The notes: generated by a model from the sequence alone, not told the origin. A stretch of 64,000 nt of DNA from Microbacterium phyllosphaerae (GCF_017876435.1 NZ_JAGIOA010000001.1:3348001-3412000), one strand, 5' to 3'; positions 1-8,394 are shown, counted from the stretch's first letter. Program-made: numbers and translations.

Positions 1-301
1 CGAACTCGACGATGCTCTCGCGCCGAGCACTCGGGCGGAGGCTCACCCCGATGATGGCCTGCAGGCCCGCACCCAGCTTGCGCTCGTCGACGCTCGCGTG
101 GAAACCGCTGATCACCCCGCGGTCGACGAGCGCACGCAGACGGGCGTGCGCGGTCGACGGTGCGACACCGAGGTGGCCGGCGAGCTCGGCGTTGGTCATC
201 CGCCCGTCGGCACTCAGCAGCTGCACGATCCGTGCATCGATCGGATCGAGCGCCGGAGCCCGAAGGGTGTTCGGCTGAGGGGTCTCGGACGTCGTCTCCA
301 T
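1..301 (-). CDS. Lrp/AsnC-family transcriptional regulator (C-terminus cut by window edge)
   Basis: Only the first 100 residues are in the window. Residues 19-75 form the AsnC-type winged helix: an IDARIVQLLS helix, then NAELAGHLGVAPSTAHARL as the helix-turn-helix, followed by the start of the ligand-binding RAM domain (GAGLQAIIGVSLRP). The ATG at 301-299 is the only sensible start because the family begins its HTH about 20 residues in. It is divergent from alanine dehydrogenase (115 nt apart). In mycobacteria a regulator of this family, AldR, controls ald from the same divergent position, so a role as alanine-responsive regulator of ald is a reasonable inference. Family call sure; regulatory role inferred. 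Confidence 0.9.
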   Translation of the reverse strand, partial: METTSETPQPNTLRAPALDPIDARIVQLLSADGRMTNAELAGHLGVAPSTAHARLRALVDRGVISGFHASVDERKLGAGLQAIIGVSLRPSARRESIVEF

Positions 302-333
302 GCGAACGATTATGCAGGATCCGCTGGACGAAC

Positions 334-352
334 GAATGTTCTTCAGGCATTC
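334..352. promoter_or_regulatory. Candidate Lrp/AldR operator between lrp gene and ald
   Basis: The 115-nt divergent intergenic region holds the inverted repeat GAATG-N9-CATTC, with related ATTCTG/CAGGAT words nearby. Lrp-family regulators usually bind degenerate palindromes of this size. Nothing else in the region explains it. Assignment is by position only. Confidence 0.35.
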
Positions 353-416
353 TGTCGATCAACCGACGTTTCTGCGATTCTGAAATGCACTCACGCAACC
401 GTACTTTGGAGGATCG

Positions 417-1511
417 ATGAAGATCGGCGTGCCCACAGAGGTCAAGAACAACGAGAACCGCACCGCGCTCACCCCCGCGGGGGCCGACCGCCTGGTCCAC
501 GAGGGCCACCGTGTGCTCGTGCAGTCCGGAGCGGGTGTCGGGTCGGGCATCTCCGACGAGGCCTACCGCATCGCGGGCGCCGAGATCGTCGAGACCGCCG
601 AAGAGACCTGGGGCGAGGCGGATCTTCTCATCAAGGTGAAGGAGCCGATCGCCCAGGAGTACGGCTTCCTGCGCCCCGACCTCACACTGTTCACCTACCT
701 GCATCTCGCGGCAGACCGCGCGCTCACGTCCGCGCTCGTCGATGCGGGCACCACCGCCGTCGCCTACGAGACCGTGCAGCTGCCTGACCGCAGCCTTCCG
801 CTGCTGGTGCCGATGAGCGAGATCGCCGGGCGCCTGTCGGTCACGATGGGCTCGTACTCGCTGATGCGATCCGCCGGAGGACGCGGCGTGCTGATGGGCG
901 GCATCGCGGGAGCTCCTCGCGCCAAGACGGTGGTGATCGGCGGAGGCGTCGCCGGCGAGCATGCGGCGGCGAACGCACTCGGACTCGGTTCTCAGGTGAC
1001 CGTGATCGACATCTCGCTTCCGCGACTTCGCGAGCTCGAGCACCGCTACGGCGGCGCCCTGCAGACCCGCGCGTCGAGCAGGTACGACATCGCCGAAGAG
1101 CTGGCGAGCGCCGACCTCGTGATCGGCTCGGTCCTGATCCCCGGCGCCGCGGCACCGAAGCTCGTCACCGACGACATGGTCGCCACGATGAAGCCCGGCT
1201 CGGTACTCGTCGACATCGCGATCGACCAGGGCGGATGCTTCGAGGGGTCCCGCCCCACCACTCACGACGACCCCACGTTCGCCGTGCACGACTCGATCTA
1301 CTACTGCGTCGCGAACATGCCCGGGGCTGTGCCCGAGACGGCCACCCGCGCGCTGACCAACGCCACGCTCCCATACGTGTCGGCCATCGCCGGCAAGGGC
1401 TGGGAGCGCGCGGCGTCGGACGATGCGGCCCTCGCCAAGGGGCTCAACGTGCAGGGCGGCCGCATCACCCTCGATGCCGTCTCCCGCGCGCACGGCTTCG
1501 CGAGCGCCTGA
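417..1511 (+). CDS. ald: Alanine dehydrogenase
   Basis: NAD-dependent L-alanine dehydrogenase, which interconverts L-alanine and pyruvate plus ammonium. The 364 residues are close to the usual ~370. The N-terminus MKIGVPTEVKNNENRTAL is typical. Residues matching the known active site are Arg15, Lys75, His96 and Asp270 (in VDIAIDQGGC), and the dinucleotide-binding loop GGGVAG is at 175-180. The ATG follows a GGAGG ribosome-binding site with 6-nt spacing. The gene is monocistronic, divergent from an Lrp/AsnC regulator and closed by a strong terminator. It probably lets the cell use alanine as carbon and nitrogen source or recycle NADH under low oxygen, as known for actinobacterial Ald. Confidence 0.96.
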   Translation: MKIGVPTEVKNNENRTALTPAGADRLVHEGHRVLVQSGAGVGSGISDEAYRIAGAEIVETAEETWGEADLLIKVKEPIAQEYGFLRPDLTLFTYLHLAADRALTSALVDAGTTAVAYETVQLPDRSLPLLVPMSEIAGRLSVTMGSYSLMRSAGGRGVLMGGIAGAPRAKTVVIGGGVAGEHAAANALGLGSQVTVIDISLPRLRELEHRYGGALQTRASSRYDIAEELASADLVIGSVLIPGAAAPKLVTDDMVATMKPGSVLVDIAIDQGGCFEGSRPTTHDDPTFAVHDSIYYCVANMPGAVPETATRALTNATLPYVSAIAGKGWERAASDDAALAKGLNVQGGRITLDAVSRAHGFASA

Positions 1512-1546
1512 CCGCTCCGAGCGACGGGCAGGACAGCGCACGCGAG

Positions 1547-1577
1547 AAGGGCCGGGGACCATCTCCCCGGCCCTTTT
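1547..1577. terminator. Intrinsic terminator between convergent ald and hydrolase genes
   Basis: A perfect 12-bp stem (1547-1558 with 1564-1575, loop CCATC) is followed by TTTT on the plus strand and preceded by AA, so it fits termination of ald and possibly of the convergent minus-strand operon too. Confidence 0.85.
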
Positions 1578-1598
1578 CCGTCCCCGACGGTCGCGCGC

Positions 1599-2435
1599 CT
1601 AGGGCCCGTCGTCGAATCGGATGGTGTTGCGCAGCGCGCCGATCCCCTCGATCTCGGTGGTGACGACATCGCCGTCGCGGAGCCACCGCGGCTCCGGCAT
1701 GCCGAGCGCCACTCCCCCCGGCGTCCCGGTGAGAACGATGTCGCCAGGACGCAGGACCGTGATCTGCGACACGTACGCGATGAGGTCGGCGGCGTCGAAG
1801 ACGAGGTCGGCCGTGTCCGCGTCCTGCACGAGCTCGCCGTTCACCGCGCAGGTGATCCGCAGACCGCCGTTCGGGTCGATCTCGTCGGCGGTGACCACCC
1901 ACGGTCCGACCGGTGTCGTGGCGTCGAACGCCTTGCCCTGCAGCCATTGCAGTGTGCGCTGCTGCCAGTCGCGCATCGAGATGTCGTTCGAGACGGCGTA
2001 CCCCAGGATCGCCGCCTGCGCCTGCACGCGATCGGCCCGATGCACCTCGGTGCCGACGATGACCGCGAGCTCGGCCTCCCAGTCGAGCCTGTCGGTGTTG
2101 TGCACGACGATGTCGTCTTCGGCCCCCGTGAGCGTGTCGGCGAACTTGGCGAACAGGGTCGGGAACTCCGGCACGGCACGACCGGTCTCGACGATGTGGT
2201 CGCGGTAGTTCAAGCCGCAGCAGAACACCTTCGCCGGTCGTGGCACGGGATTCGCGAACTCCTGCATCTCGAGCGCGATGCGCGCGGGATGCCGCAGTGC
2301 GGCCTCGGCGCGGTCTCGCCACCCCGACGTACCGACGAGCTCCTGGGCATCCGCCTCGTCGAAGAGCACCCATCCCCGATCATCGCCGACCGCCGCGTGC
2401 GTGCGGTCGGCCCGGCGCACGGTTGCGAGTCGCAT
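1599..2435 (-). CDS. Fumarylacetoacetate hydrolase family protein
   Basis: A 278-residue FAH-superfamily enzyme. Members hydrolyse C-C bonds of beta-diketo acids such as fumarylpyruvate or acylpyruvates, or act as hydratases/decarboxylases in ring-cleavage pathways. An N-terminal cap-like region of ~65 residues precedes the FAH fold. The metal site is visible as Glu120 and Glu122 (DWEAELAVIVG) and Asp151 (SNDISMRDWQ), with Lys168 (QGKAFD) and His80 (GLNYRDH) as catalytic candidates. It is the last gene of the aromatic-acid cluster; its ATG shares one base with the ridA-like stop (TGATG), so translation is coupled. A final hydrolytic step after ring opening is the likely role; the exact substrate cannot be read from sequence. 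Confidence 0.9.
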   Translation of the reverse strand: MRLATVRRADRTHAAVGDDRGWVLFDEADAQELVGTSGWRDRAEAALRHPARIALEMQEFANPVPRPAKVFCCGLNYRDHIVETGRAVPEFPTLFAKFADTLTGAEDDIVVHNTDRLDWEAELAVIVGTEVHRADRVQAQAAILGYAVSNDISMRDWQQRTLQWLQGKAFDATTPVGPWVVTADEIDPNGGLRITCAVNGELVQDADTADLVFDAADLIAYVSQITVLRPGDIVLTGTPGGVALGMPEPRWLRDGDVVTTEIEGIGALRNTIRFDDGP

Positions 2436-2842
2436 CAGCTCTCCTGCGAGCCGGAGACATGGGCGACGCCCTGGATCTCGATGAGCGCCTCGGGCTGCCA
2501 GAGTCTCGTCACACCGATCCCCGCCATCGCCGGGTACTCGGTTCCGGCGAGCTCCCGCCAGCGACGACCGATCTCCCGGCCGTTGCGCTGATAGTCGTCG
2601 ACGTCGGTGAGGTAGATCGTGACGTCGACCAGGTCGCTCGGCTCACCGCCGGCCGCGGCGAGTGTCGTGAGCACGTTCGAGAACGCCTGCACGAACTGCT
2701 CGACGATGCCGCCGGGCACGATGCGCCCCTCGGCATCCATGGCGGTCTGGCCGCCGAGGTAGACGAATGCTCCTGCGCGGACGCCGTGGGCGAAGCCGAT
2801 CGGCTTCACCAGGGAGTCGGGGTTGATGATCTGCCGCGACAT
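2435..2842 (-). CDS. RidA/YjgF/YER057c family protein (Rid family)
   Basis: A 135-residue protein of the Rid family, whose best-known members hydrolyse reactive enamines/imines and whose relatives include 2-aminomuconate deaminase. I chose the ATG at 2842 (MSRQIINPDSL) because the family starts there; a longer frame reaching 2941 has no support. Family features are GVRAGAFVYLGGQTAMD near 20-36 and IEIQGVA near the end. The residue equivalent to the essential Arg105 of archetypal RidA (normally PAR) appears to be Met106 (YPAMAG), so it is probably not a canonical RidA deaminase. It lies 82 nt after the monooxygenase gene and is coupled to the FAH gene, which suggests a pathway-specific role on a ring-cleavage or amino intermediate. 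Confidence 0.9.
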   Translation of the reverse strand: MSRQIINPDSLVKPIGFAHGVRAGAFVYLGGQTAMDAEGRIVPGGIVEQFVQAFSNVLTTLAAAGGEPSDLVDVTIYLTDVDDYQRNGREIGRRWRELAGTEYPAMAGIGVTRLWQPEALIEIQGVAHVSGSQES

Positions 2843-2924
2843 GTGCGGTCTCCTTCGTGTCGGTCTGGCTGTCGATCCGCGTCGCGGGCGACGTTCGAGT
2901 GTTCTTCGGAGGGCCCGTGCGCTC

Positions 2925-5315
2925 TCAGCGGGCGAGGGCATCGGCGGTCACGGACCGCGGAACCCATCGCCGGCGGCTCGGGTCGACGTCGTCCGCCCGC
3001 GCGTCCCGCACGAGGGCCAGTCGCGGCCGCACCGCATCCGTGCGCGACGTCGGCGGCTTGCGGGACCCTGCCCGAAACTGCGGCACCCAGTCGGCACCGG
3101 CTCCGCGGTAGCCCTGTTCCGCCGCCGCATGCAGGGTCCACTGCGGGTCCCACAGATGCGTGCGGCCGAGGGCCACCAGGTCGGCACGCCCCGCGAGCAG
3201 GATCGAATTGACGTCGTCGTGGCTCGAGATCGCTCCCACGGCGATCACGCTCACACCCGCAGCCGCCGCCACCCGATTGCGGATCGCATCCGCGAAGGGC
3301 GTCTGGTAGCTGCGCCCGAACTGCGGATGCTCGTGCGACGCGATCTGTCCGGATGACACGTCGATCGCATCCGCGCCGTGCGCGATGAACGCCCTGGCGA
3401 TCTCGACGGCGTCGTCGATCGTGTTCCCGCCCTCGATCCAGTCCTCGGCCGAGAGGCGCACAGTGAGCGGCAGCTCGGCGGGCCATGCTGCGCGCATCGC
3501 GTCGAACACCTCGAGCGGATACCGCAGGCGGTTCTCGAGCGAGCCGCCGTAATCGTCGGTGCGCCGGTTCGAGACCGGCGAGAGGAACGACGAGATGAGG
3601 TAGCCATGGGCGGCATGAAGCTCGGCCAGATCGAATCCGGCGTCCGCCGCCCGCAGGGTGGCCCCCACGAATTCGTCGCGGATCCGGTCCATCGTCTCGC
3701 GATCGACCTCCTGCGGGACCTGATTCTCGGGGCTGTACGGCAGAGCCGAGGGGGCCACGGTCGCCCAGTTGCCCTGCTCGAGCGGTCGATCGATCCCTTC
3801 CCACATCCGACGCGTCGAACCCTTCCGACCGGAGTGACCGATCTGCACGCCGATCATCGCGGTCGAGTGGCCGTGCACGTATCCGACGATGCGCCGCCAG
3901 GCATCGGTCTGCTCGTCCGAGTACAGACCCGCGCACCCCGGCGTGATCCGCCCCGCGGATGACACGCACACCATCTCGGTCATCACGAGTCCGGCGCCGC
4001 CCATCGCCTTGGAGCCGAGATGCACCAGATGGAAATCGCCGGGCACCCCCTCGATCGACGAGTACATGTCCATGGGCGACACCACGATGCGGTTCTTGAG
4101 CTCGAGGCGCCCGATGCGATGCGGGCGGAACATCGCAGGTTCCGCGTCGTCGCGACTCGCGAGCGGCGCGCCGCTGACGATCTCGGCCGCGAATGCGGGG
4201 TCGCGCATCGCGAGGTTCTCGAGGGTGATCCGTCGACTGCGCGTCAGCAGGTTGAAAGCGAACTGCAGAGGCTCCTGATCGGCATACTGACCGATCCTCT
4301 CGAACCACTCGAGCGACGCCTGCGCCGCGCGCTGCGTCGAGGCGACGACGGGACGACGCTCCTCCTCGTAGGCGTCGAGCGCCGCGTCGAGGGACGAGTG
4401 CTCGTGCACGCACGCGGCAAGCGCGAGAGCATCCTCCATCGCCAGCTTCGTGCCGGACCCGATCGAGAAATGTGCCGTGTGCGCGGCGTCTCCGAGGATG
4501 ACGAGGTTCTCGTGGTGCCAGTGCTCGTTGCGGACCGTGGTGAAGTTCAGCCACTTGGAGTTGTTCGTCAGCACCTCATGCCCGTCGAGCACCTCGGCGA
4601 ACAGCTCTCGGACGCGCGCGACCGAGTACTCGTCGCTGACGCCGGGCGGGAACACCTGATCCTCCGTCGCGTCCAGACCCGCCGCGCGCCACACGTCCTC
4701 GTGCATCTCGATCAGGAACGTGCTGCGAGCTTCGGAATACGGGTAGCCGTGCAGCTGCATGATCCCGTGCGGGGTGTGCAGCACGGCGAACGTGAACGCC
4801 TCGAAGACCCGGTCTGTCCCGAGCCACATGTACTTCGAGACGCGACGATCGAGATCGGGTCCGAATCGGTCGGCGAACTGACCCCGGACGAAAGAGTTCA
4901 CGCCGTCGGCGGCGAGGACCAGGTCGTACTGCGTCATCAGCTCGGCGGCGTCAGGGGCGGGCGTGCGGAACAGGATCTCCACGCCGAGTTCGAGGCAGCG
5001 CCCCTGCAGCAGCTGCAGCAGCTCCTTGCGCCCCATCGCCGCGAAGCCCTGGCCGCCGATCGTGTGCGTGGCACCGCCGAAGACGATGTCGATGTCGGTC
5101 CACCGGGCGAACTGCTCGCTCATCCGCGCCGCGATGACCGGGTCGGCGTTCTCGATCCCGCCCAGGGTCTCGTCGCTGAAGACGACCCCGAACCCGAAGG
5201 TGTCGTCGGGGGCGTTGCGTTCCCACACGGTGATGTCGTGGGTGGGGTCGAGCTGCTTCATGAGAGCGGCGAAGTAGAGCCCTCCCGGGCCTCCGCCGAT
5301 GACGGCAACGCGCAT
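2925..5315 (-). CDS. Fused FAD monooxygenase / old yellow enzyme: salicylyl-CoA 5-hydroxylase or anthraniloyl-CoA monooxygenase type
   Basis: A 796-residue two-domain flavoprotein. Residues 1 to ~385 are a class A flavin monooxygenase: FAD-binding GGGPGG at 7-12, the DG motif at 137-138 (LAADGVN) and the GD motif at 275-276 (ILGDAAHTAH). From ~395 to the end is an old-yellow-enzyme TIM barrel with QIGHSGR (491-497), HAAHGYLISSFLSP (567-580) and NRRTDDYGGS (583-592), followed by a basic tail of about 45 residues. This architecture and size match 2-aminobenzoyl-CoA monooxygenase/reductase of Azoarcus evansii and proteins annotated as bifunctional salicylyl-CoA 5-hydroxylase/oxidoreductase. It hydroxylates an aryl-CoA at C5 and may reduce the product. 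The stop of the upstream CoA ligase gene is only 1 nt from this ATG, so the two are coupled. Architecture is certain; anthraniloyl-CoA versus salicylyl-CoA is not. Confidence 0.92.
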   Translation of the reverse strand: MRVAVIGGGPGGLYFAALMKQLDPTHDITVWERNAPDDTFGFGVVFSDETLGGIENADPVIAARMSEQFARWTDIDIVFGGATHTIGGQGFAAMGRKELLQLLQGRCLELGVEILFRTPAPDAAELMTQYDLVLAADGVNSFVRGQFADRFGPDLDRRVSKYMWLGTDRVFEAFTFAVLHTPHGIMQLHGYPYSEARSTFLIEMHEDVWRAAGLDATEDQVFPPGVSDEYSVARVRELFAEVLDGHEVLTNNSKWLNFTTVRNEHWHHENLVILGDAAHTAHFSIGSGTKLAMEDALALAACVHEHSSLDAALDAYEEERRPVVASTQRAAQASLEWFERIGQYADQEPLQFAFNLLTRSRRITLENLAMRDPAFAAEIVSGAPLASRDDAEPAMFRPHRIGRLELKNRIVVSPMDMYSSIEGVPGDFHLVHLGSKAMGGAGLVMTEMVCVSSAGRITPGCAGLYSDEQTDAWRRIVGYVHGHSTAMIGVQIGHSGRKGSTRRMWEGIDRPLEQGNWATVAPSALPYSPENQVPQEVDRETMDRIRDEFVGATLRAADAGFDLAELHAAHGYLISSFLSPVSNRRTDDYGGSLENRLRYPLEVFDAMRAAWPAELPLTVRLSAEDWIEGGNTIDDAVEIARAFIAHGADAIDVSSGQIASHEHPQFGRSYQTPFADAIRNRVAAAAGVSVIAVGAISSHDDVNSILLAGRADLVALGRTHLWDPQWTLHAAAEQGYRGAGADWVPQFRAGSRKPPTSRTDAVRPRLALVRDARADDVDPSRRRWVPRSVTADALAR

Positions 5316-5316
5316 G

Positions 5317-6978
5317 TCAGGCTCCTCGGTTGTGAGATGGGGCGACGTCGGCCTCGGCGGCCGCCCGTTCGCGCAGGATGAAGTGCTGCACCTTGCCGCT
5401 CGGGTTGCGGGGCAGCTCGTCGAGGTAGTCGACGCGGCGGGGGCACTTGTAGATCGCCAGTCGCGACTTGACGTGATCGAGGATGCTCGTGGTGAGTGCC
5501 TCGGACGGGTCGACTCCGTCTCGGGGAACGACGAACGCGACCACGATCATGCCCCGCTCGGGGTCCATGCACCCGACCACGGCGCACTCCCGCACGTCGG
5601 GGTGGCCGAGCACGACCTCCTCGACCTCGGGGGCGCCGACGTTGTAGCCGGCCGTGACGATCATCGAGTCGTTGCGGGCTTGGAAGGTGAAGTAGCCGTC
5701 TTCGTCTCTCACGAACGTGTCGCCGGTGATGTTCCACCCGTCGTGCACATAGACGCTCTGGCGCTCGTCGTCGAGGTAGCGGCACCCGGTCGGTCCGATG
5801 ACGGCGAGTCGTCCCGGCTCCCCCGCACCGAGCTCGCGACCCTCGTCATCGAGGATCGTGGCGCGATAGCCCGGCACCGCTCGACCGGTCGTGCCCGGGC
5901 GGATGTCGTCACCCGATGCCGAGATGAAGACGTGCAGCATCTCGGTCGCGCCGATGCCGTTGATCAGCCGCAGACCGCTGGCCGCCTCGACGGCCTCGAA
6001 GGTCGAGGTCGTGAGGTGCTCCCCCGCCGCGACCGCGATGCGCAGGCGTCGGAGCTCATCGGCCAGGCCCTCTTTGATCACGCTGCGGTAGCCCGTCGGA
6101 GCGGTGTAGAGCACCGTGATCCCCAGCCGTTCGATGAGCCTCGCGAGCTCGACCGGTGTGGCTCTCTCGACGAGCACCATCGAGCCGCCCGTACGCAACG
6201 GGAAGACGACGTTGCCACCGAGGCCGAAGGTGAAGGCGAGGGGCGCCGTGCTCGCACTCACATCGTCGGACGTCAGGTGCAGCACGTGGCGCGCGAACGT
6301 GTCGGCGTTCGCGAGGATGTCTCGGTGGAAGTGCATGGTGATCTTCGGCACACCCGTGGTGCCGCTGGTCGCGCCGAGGAGTGCGACGTCGTCGGCTGCA
6401 GTGTCGACGGCGGTGAACACCCCGCTCTTCGCATCGCAGGCCCGTGCCAACGCATCGTCCTCGCCCCCGGCTATGAGCACGACGGGTGGAGCACCCAGGT
6501 CGGCGAACGCCGCCTCGGCCTCGACGACGCCGCGATGATCGACCACGGCCACGCCTGGCCGAACTCGCTGCGCGATCGGCCGCACCTCCCTGGCACGCCA
6601 CGCCACCATCGTCGTGACGACGACCATTCCCGCTTTGAGGGCGCCGAGCCAGCAGACGACGGTCCACGGCCCGTTGAGCATCCGCAGCAGGACCCTGTTG
6701 CCCGGGACGAGCCCGAGATCCTCCGTGAGCACCTGGGCGAACTGGTCGACCCGTCTGCGCAGCTCTCCGTACGTCCAGTGCGCGCCGTCGGCGAGGAGGA
6801 TCGCGGGGCGTTCAGCGCCGAACCGGTCGATGGTGCGGTCGAGGAGCTCGGATGCCGCGTTCAGCCGCTCGGGGTACCGGACGTCGGGGATCGTGAACTC
6901 GAGAGTAGGCCACCGGTCGACCGGTGGCAGTGAATCGCGCGTGAACGTGTCGACGTGCGCGGAGGGGGAAAGCGTCAT
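5317..6978 (-). CDS. Benzoate-CoA ligase family protein (anthranilate/salicylate-CoA ligase candidate)
   Basis: A 553-residue adenylate-forming enzyme of the ANL superfamily that should activate an aromatic acid with ATP and CoA. Visible core motifs are the P-loop TSGTTGVPK (204-212), GIGATEML (341-348), the NITGD hinge region motif (416-420) and the C-terminal catalytic lysine in NPSGKVQ (Lys529). The closest remembered families are benzoate-CoA and 2-aminobenzoate-CoA ligases (INGIGATEMLHVFIS is typical of them). The ATG at 6978 has an AAGGGA ribosome-binding site. The gene lies 33 nt after tesB and 1 nt before the aryl-CoA monooxygenase gene, so it very likely makes that enzyme's substrate. 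Exact aromatic substrate unproven. Confidence 0.92.
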   Translation of the reverse strand: MTLSPSAHVDTFTRDSLPPVDRWPTLEFTIPDVRYPERLNAASELLDRTIDRFGAERPAILLADGAHWTYGELRRRVDQFAQVLTEDLGLVPGNRVLLRMLNGPWTVVCWLGALKAGMVVVTTMVAWRAREVRPIAQRVRPGVAVVDHRGVVEAEAAFADLGAPPVVLIAGGEDDALARACDAKSGVFTAVDTAADDVALLGATSGTTGVPKITMHFHRDILANADTFARHVLHLTSDDVSASTAPLAFTFGLGGNVVFPLRTGGSMVLVERATPVELARLIERLGITVLYTAPTGYRSVIKEGLADELRRLRIAVAAGEHLTTSTFEAVEAASGLRLINGIGATEMLHVFISASGDDIRPGTTGRAVPGYRATILDDEGRELGAGEPGRLAVIGPTGCRYLDDERQSVYVHDGWNITGDTFVRDEDGYFTFQARNDSMIVTAGYNVGAPEVEEVVLGHPDVRECAVVGCMDPERGMIVVAFVVPRDGVDPSEALTTSILDHVKSRLAIYKCPRRVDYLDELPRNPSGKVQHFILRERAAAEADVAPSHNRGA

Positions 6979-7011
6979 TGCTGGTCCCTTCGAAGCGAAG
7001 ATGAGGTGAGA

Positions 7012-7878
7012 TCAGAGCGGACGACCCGGGCGGATCATCCCCTCCTGGGCGACGGTGGCGACCAGCCGGCCGTCGCGTGTGTAGAACCGACCGATGCCGA
7101 GGCCTCGCCCATCGGAGATCGCGGCGCTCTCCTGCGCGTACAGCAGCCAGTCATCGGCGCGCGCCGGCGCATGGAACCACATGGCGTGATCGAGACTGGC
7201 CGTCACCAGCCCCGCGGAGCGCCAGGGCAGCCCGAGCACGCGGAGGATCGGCTCGAGGATCGTGTAGTCGCAGACGTAGGCGATCGCGATCTGATGCGTT
7301 CGAGGGTCATCGTCGAGCCGATCGAAGGCGCGCACCCACACCGCCTGATGCGCCGTGCGCTCTCCCTCGATCTCGATGTACACCGCCCCGGGCACGTGCC
7401 GCAGGTCGAAGCTCCGACCGTGCGACCAGTAGTCGGCGTCGGCACCGTCGGCACCCTCGAGCACCTCTGCGGACGACCGGAGCAGCTCCGGCATCGGCGC
7501 CTCCGGCATCGGTGGCGCATGCGCCGGGAACTCCTCCGGGACGTGGAAGGACGCCGTCGCCATGAACGAGAGTCCACCGTGCTGGTGCCCGCGCACGTGC
7601 CGGGTCGAGAACCCTCGGCCGTCGCGAAGGATCTCCACCGCGTAGTGCACCGGCTCGGTGACGTCGACACCGCGGAGGAAGGTGCTGTGCACCGAGTGGA
7701 GCACCCGATCATCGGCCACCGTGCGCAGCGCCGCCGCGATGCTCTGGGCGACCATGTCGCCGCCGTACGCCTTCGGCCAGGGAACAGGCTGCGGCTGGGC
7801 CTCGAAGGCACGTTCTGCATGCGTCGTCGACACCTCGGTGAGGGCGATCGCTCGATGGAACGGGGCGGACGTGCTCAT
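7012..7878 (-). CDS. tesB: Acyl-CoA thioesterase II (TesB-type)
   Basis: A 288-residue double-hotdog thioesterase. The start was set at the ATG at 7878, which overlaps the cupin stop as ATGA; the open frame further upstream is the cupin gene read in another frame. The TesB catalytic set is present: Asp230 in SLDHAMWFH, a Ser near 251-255 in the second hotdog and Gln278 in VAQEGMIRPG. TesB enzymes release free acids from acyl-CoA. In this cluster it would be suited to remove CoA from the hydroxylated aryl-CoA, giving free gentisate-like or 5-hydroxyanthranilate-like acid, but a general housekeeping specificity cannot be excluded. Confidence 0.93.
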   Translation of the reverse strand: MSTSAPFHRAIALTEVSTTHAERAFEAQPQPVPWPKAYGGDMVAQSIAAALRTVADDRVLHSVHSTFLRGVDVTEPVHYAVEILRDGRGFSTRHVRGHQHGGLSFMATASFHVPEEFPAHAPPMPEAPMPELLRSSAEVLEGADGADADYWSHGRSFDLRHVPGAVYIEIEGERTAHQAVWVRAFDRLDDDPRTHQIAIAYVCDYTILEPILRVLGLPWRSAGLVTASLDHAMWFHAPARADDWLLYAQESAAISDGRGLGIGRFYTRDGRLVATVAQEGMIRPGRPL

Positions 7879-8315
7879 GCGCGACGGAAGCCCTCGAGTG
7901 TCGAATCGTCGACGTCGTCGAGGTTCACGACGATGTTGTCGGGGGTGCGGGTGGTGAGCCAGACGAGCTCGTCGGTCACCGACATGTTCGCCTCGACATG
8001 CGGCATGAACGGCGGCACGAAGACCCAGTCCCCCGCCGTCATGTCGAGGTACTCGCGGTATCCCTCGCCGAAGTAGATGCGCGCTGTTCCCCGAAGGACG
8101 TATCCGCCGGTCTCGGCCTCGCCGTGGTGATGCGGCAGCGACCGGTAGCCGGGATCGTTCGACACCTGGCCGAACCAGATCTTCGTGGCTCCGGTGTGCT
8201 GCGGACCGACCCCGGAGACGCGGACGCACCCGCCCGACGACATCGTCTGGGTGTCTTCCTCGCCGCTGCGGGTCACCTGCGGGGCACTGTCCCAGCGCAG
8301 TTCATGCTCGGTCAT
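7875..8315 (-). CDS. Single-domain cupin protein
   Basis: A 146-residue one-domain cupin. Both cupin motifs are intact: motif 1 around 62-76 with His62, His64 and Glu68 (HHHGEAETGG), and motif 2 at 95-110 (GDWVFVPPFMPHVEAN) with His106. These four residues form a typical mononuclear metal site. I chose ATG 8315 because a GGAG ribosome-binding site lies just upstream (8321-8324); the extension to 8369 would run through the operator-like palindromes. It is the first gene after the regulator, 4 nt overlapping tesB. It could be a metal-dependent dioxygenase or isomerase of the pathway, or a sensor-like binding protein. It is far too short for a bicupin gentisate dioxygenase. Confidence 0.85.
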   Translation of the reverse strand: MTEHELRWDSAPQVTRSGEEDTQTMSSGGCVRVSGVGPQHTGATKIWFGQVSNDPGYRSLPHHHGEAETGGYVLRGTARIYFGEGYREYLDMTAGDWVFVPPFMPHVEANMSVTDELVWLTTRTPDNIVVNLDDVDDSTLEGFRRA

Positions 8316-8346
8316 GAAAGCTCCTTCGCTTGCGTGTCGAAGAAGT

Positions 8347-8380
8347 GTCACATACGTGACGACCGTCACACAAGCGTGAC
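8347..8380. promoter_or_regulatory. Tandem GTCAC/GTGAC palindromes: operator candidate of the aromatic-acid operon
   Basis: The 79-nt gap between the paaX-like gene and the cupin gene holds two inverted repeats, GTCAC-N4-GTGAC (8347-8360) and GTCAC-N6-GTGAC (8365-8380), with left arms 18 nt apart. Such paired half-sites suit a dimeric repressor, and the neighbouring PaaX-type regulator is the obvious candidate. No clear -35/-10 pair could be fixed around them. Confidence 0.55.
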
Positions 8381-8394
8381 AGCAATATGAAGCG

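Noticed and set aside
2240-3211. Plus-strand open frames over the hydrolase, Rid and monooxygenase genes
   Set aside because: Shadows of the minus-strand catabolic genes; no ribosome-binding sites or motifs.
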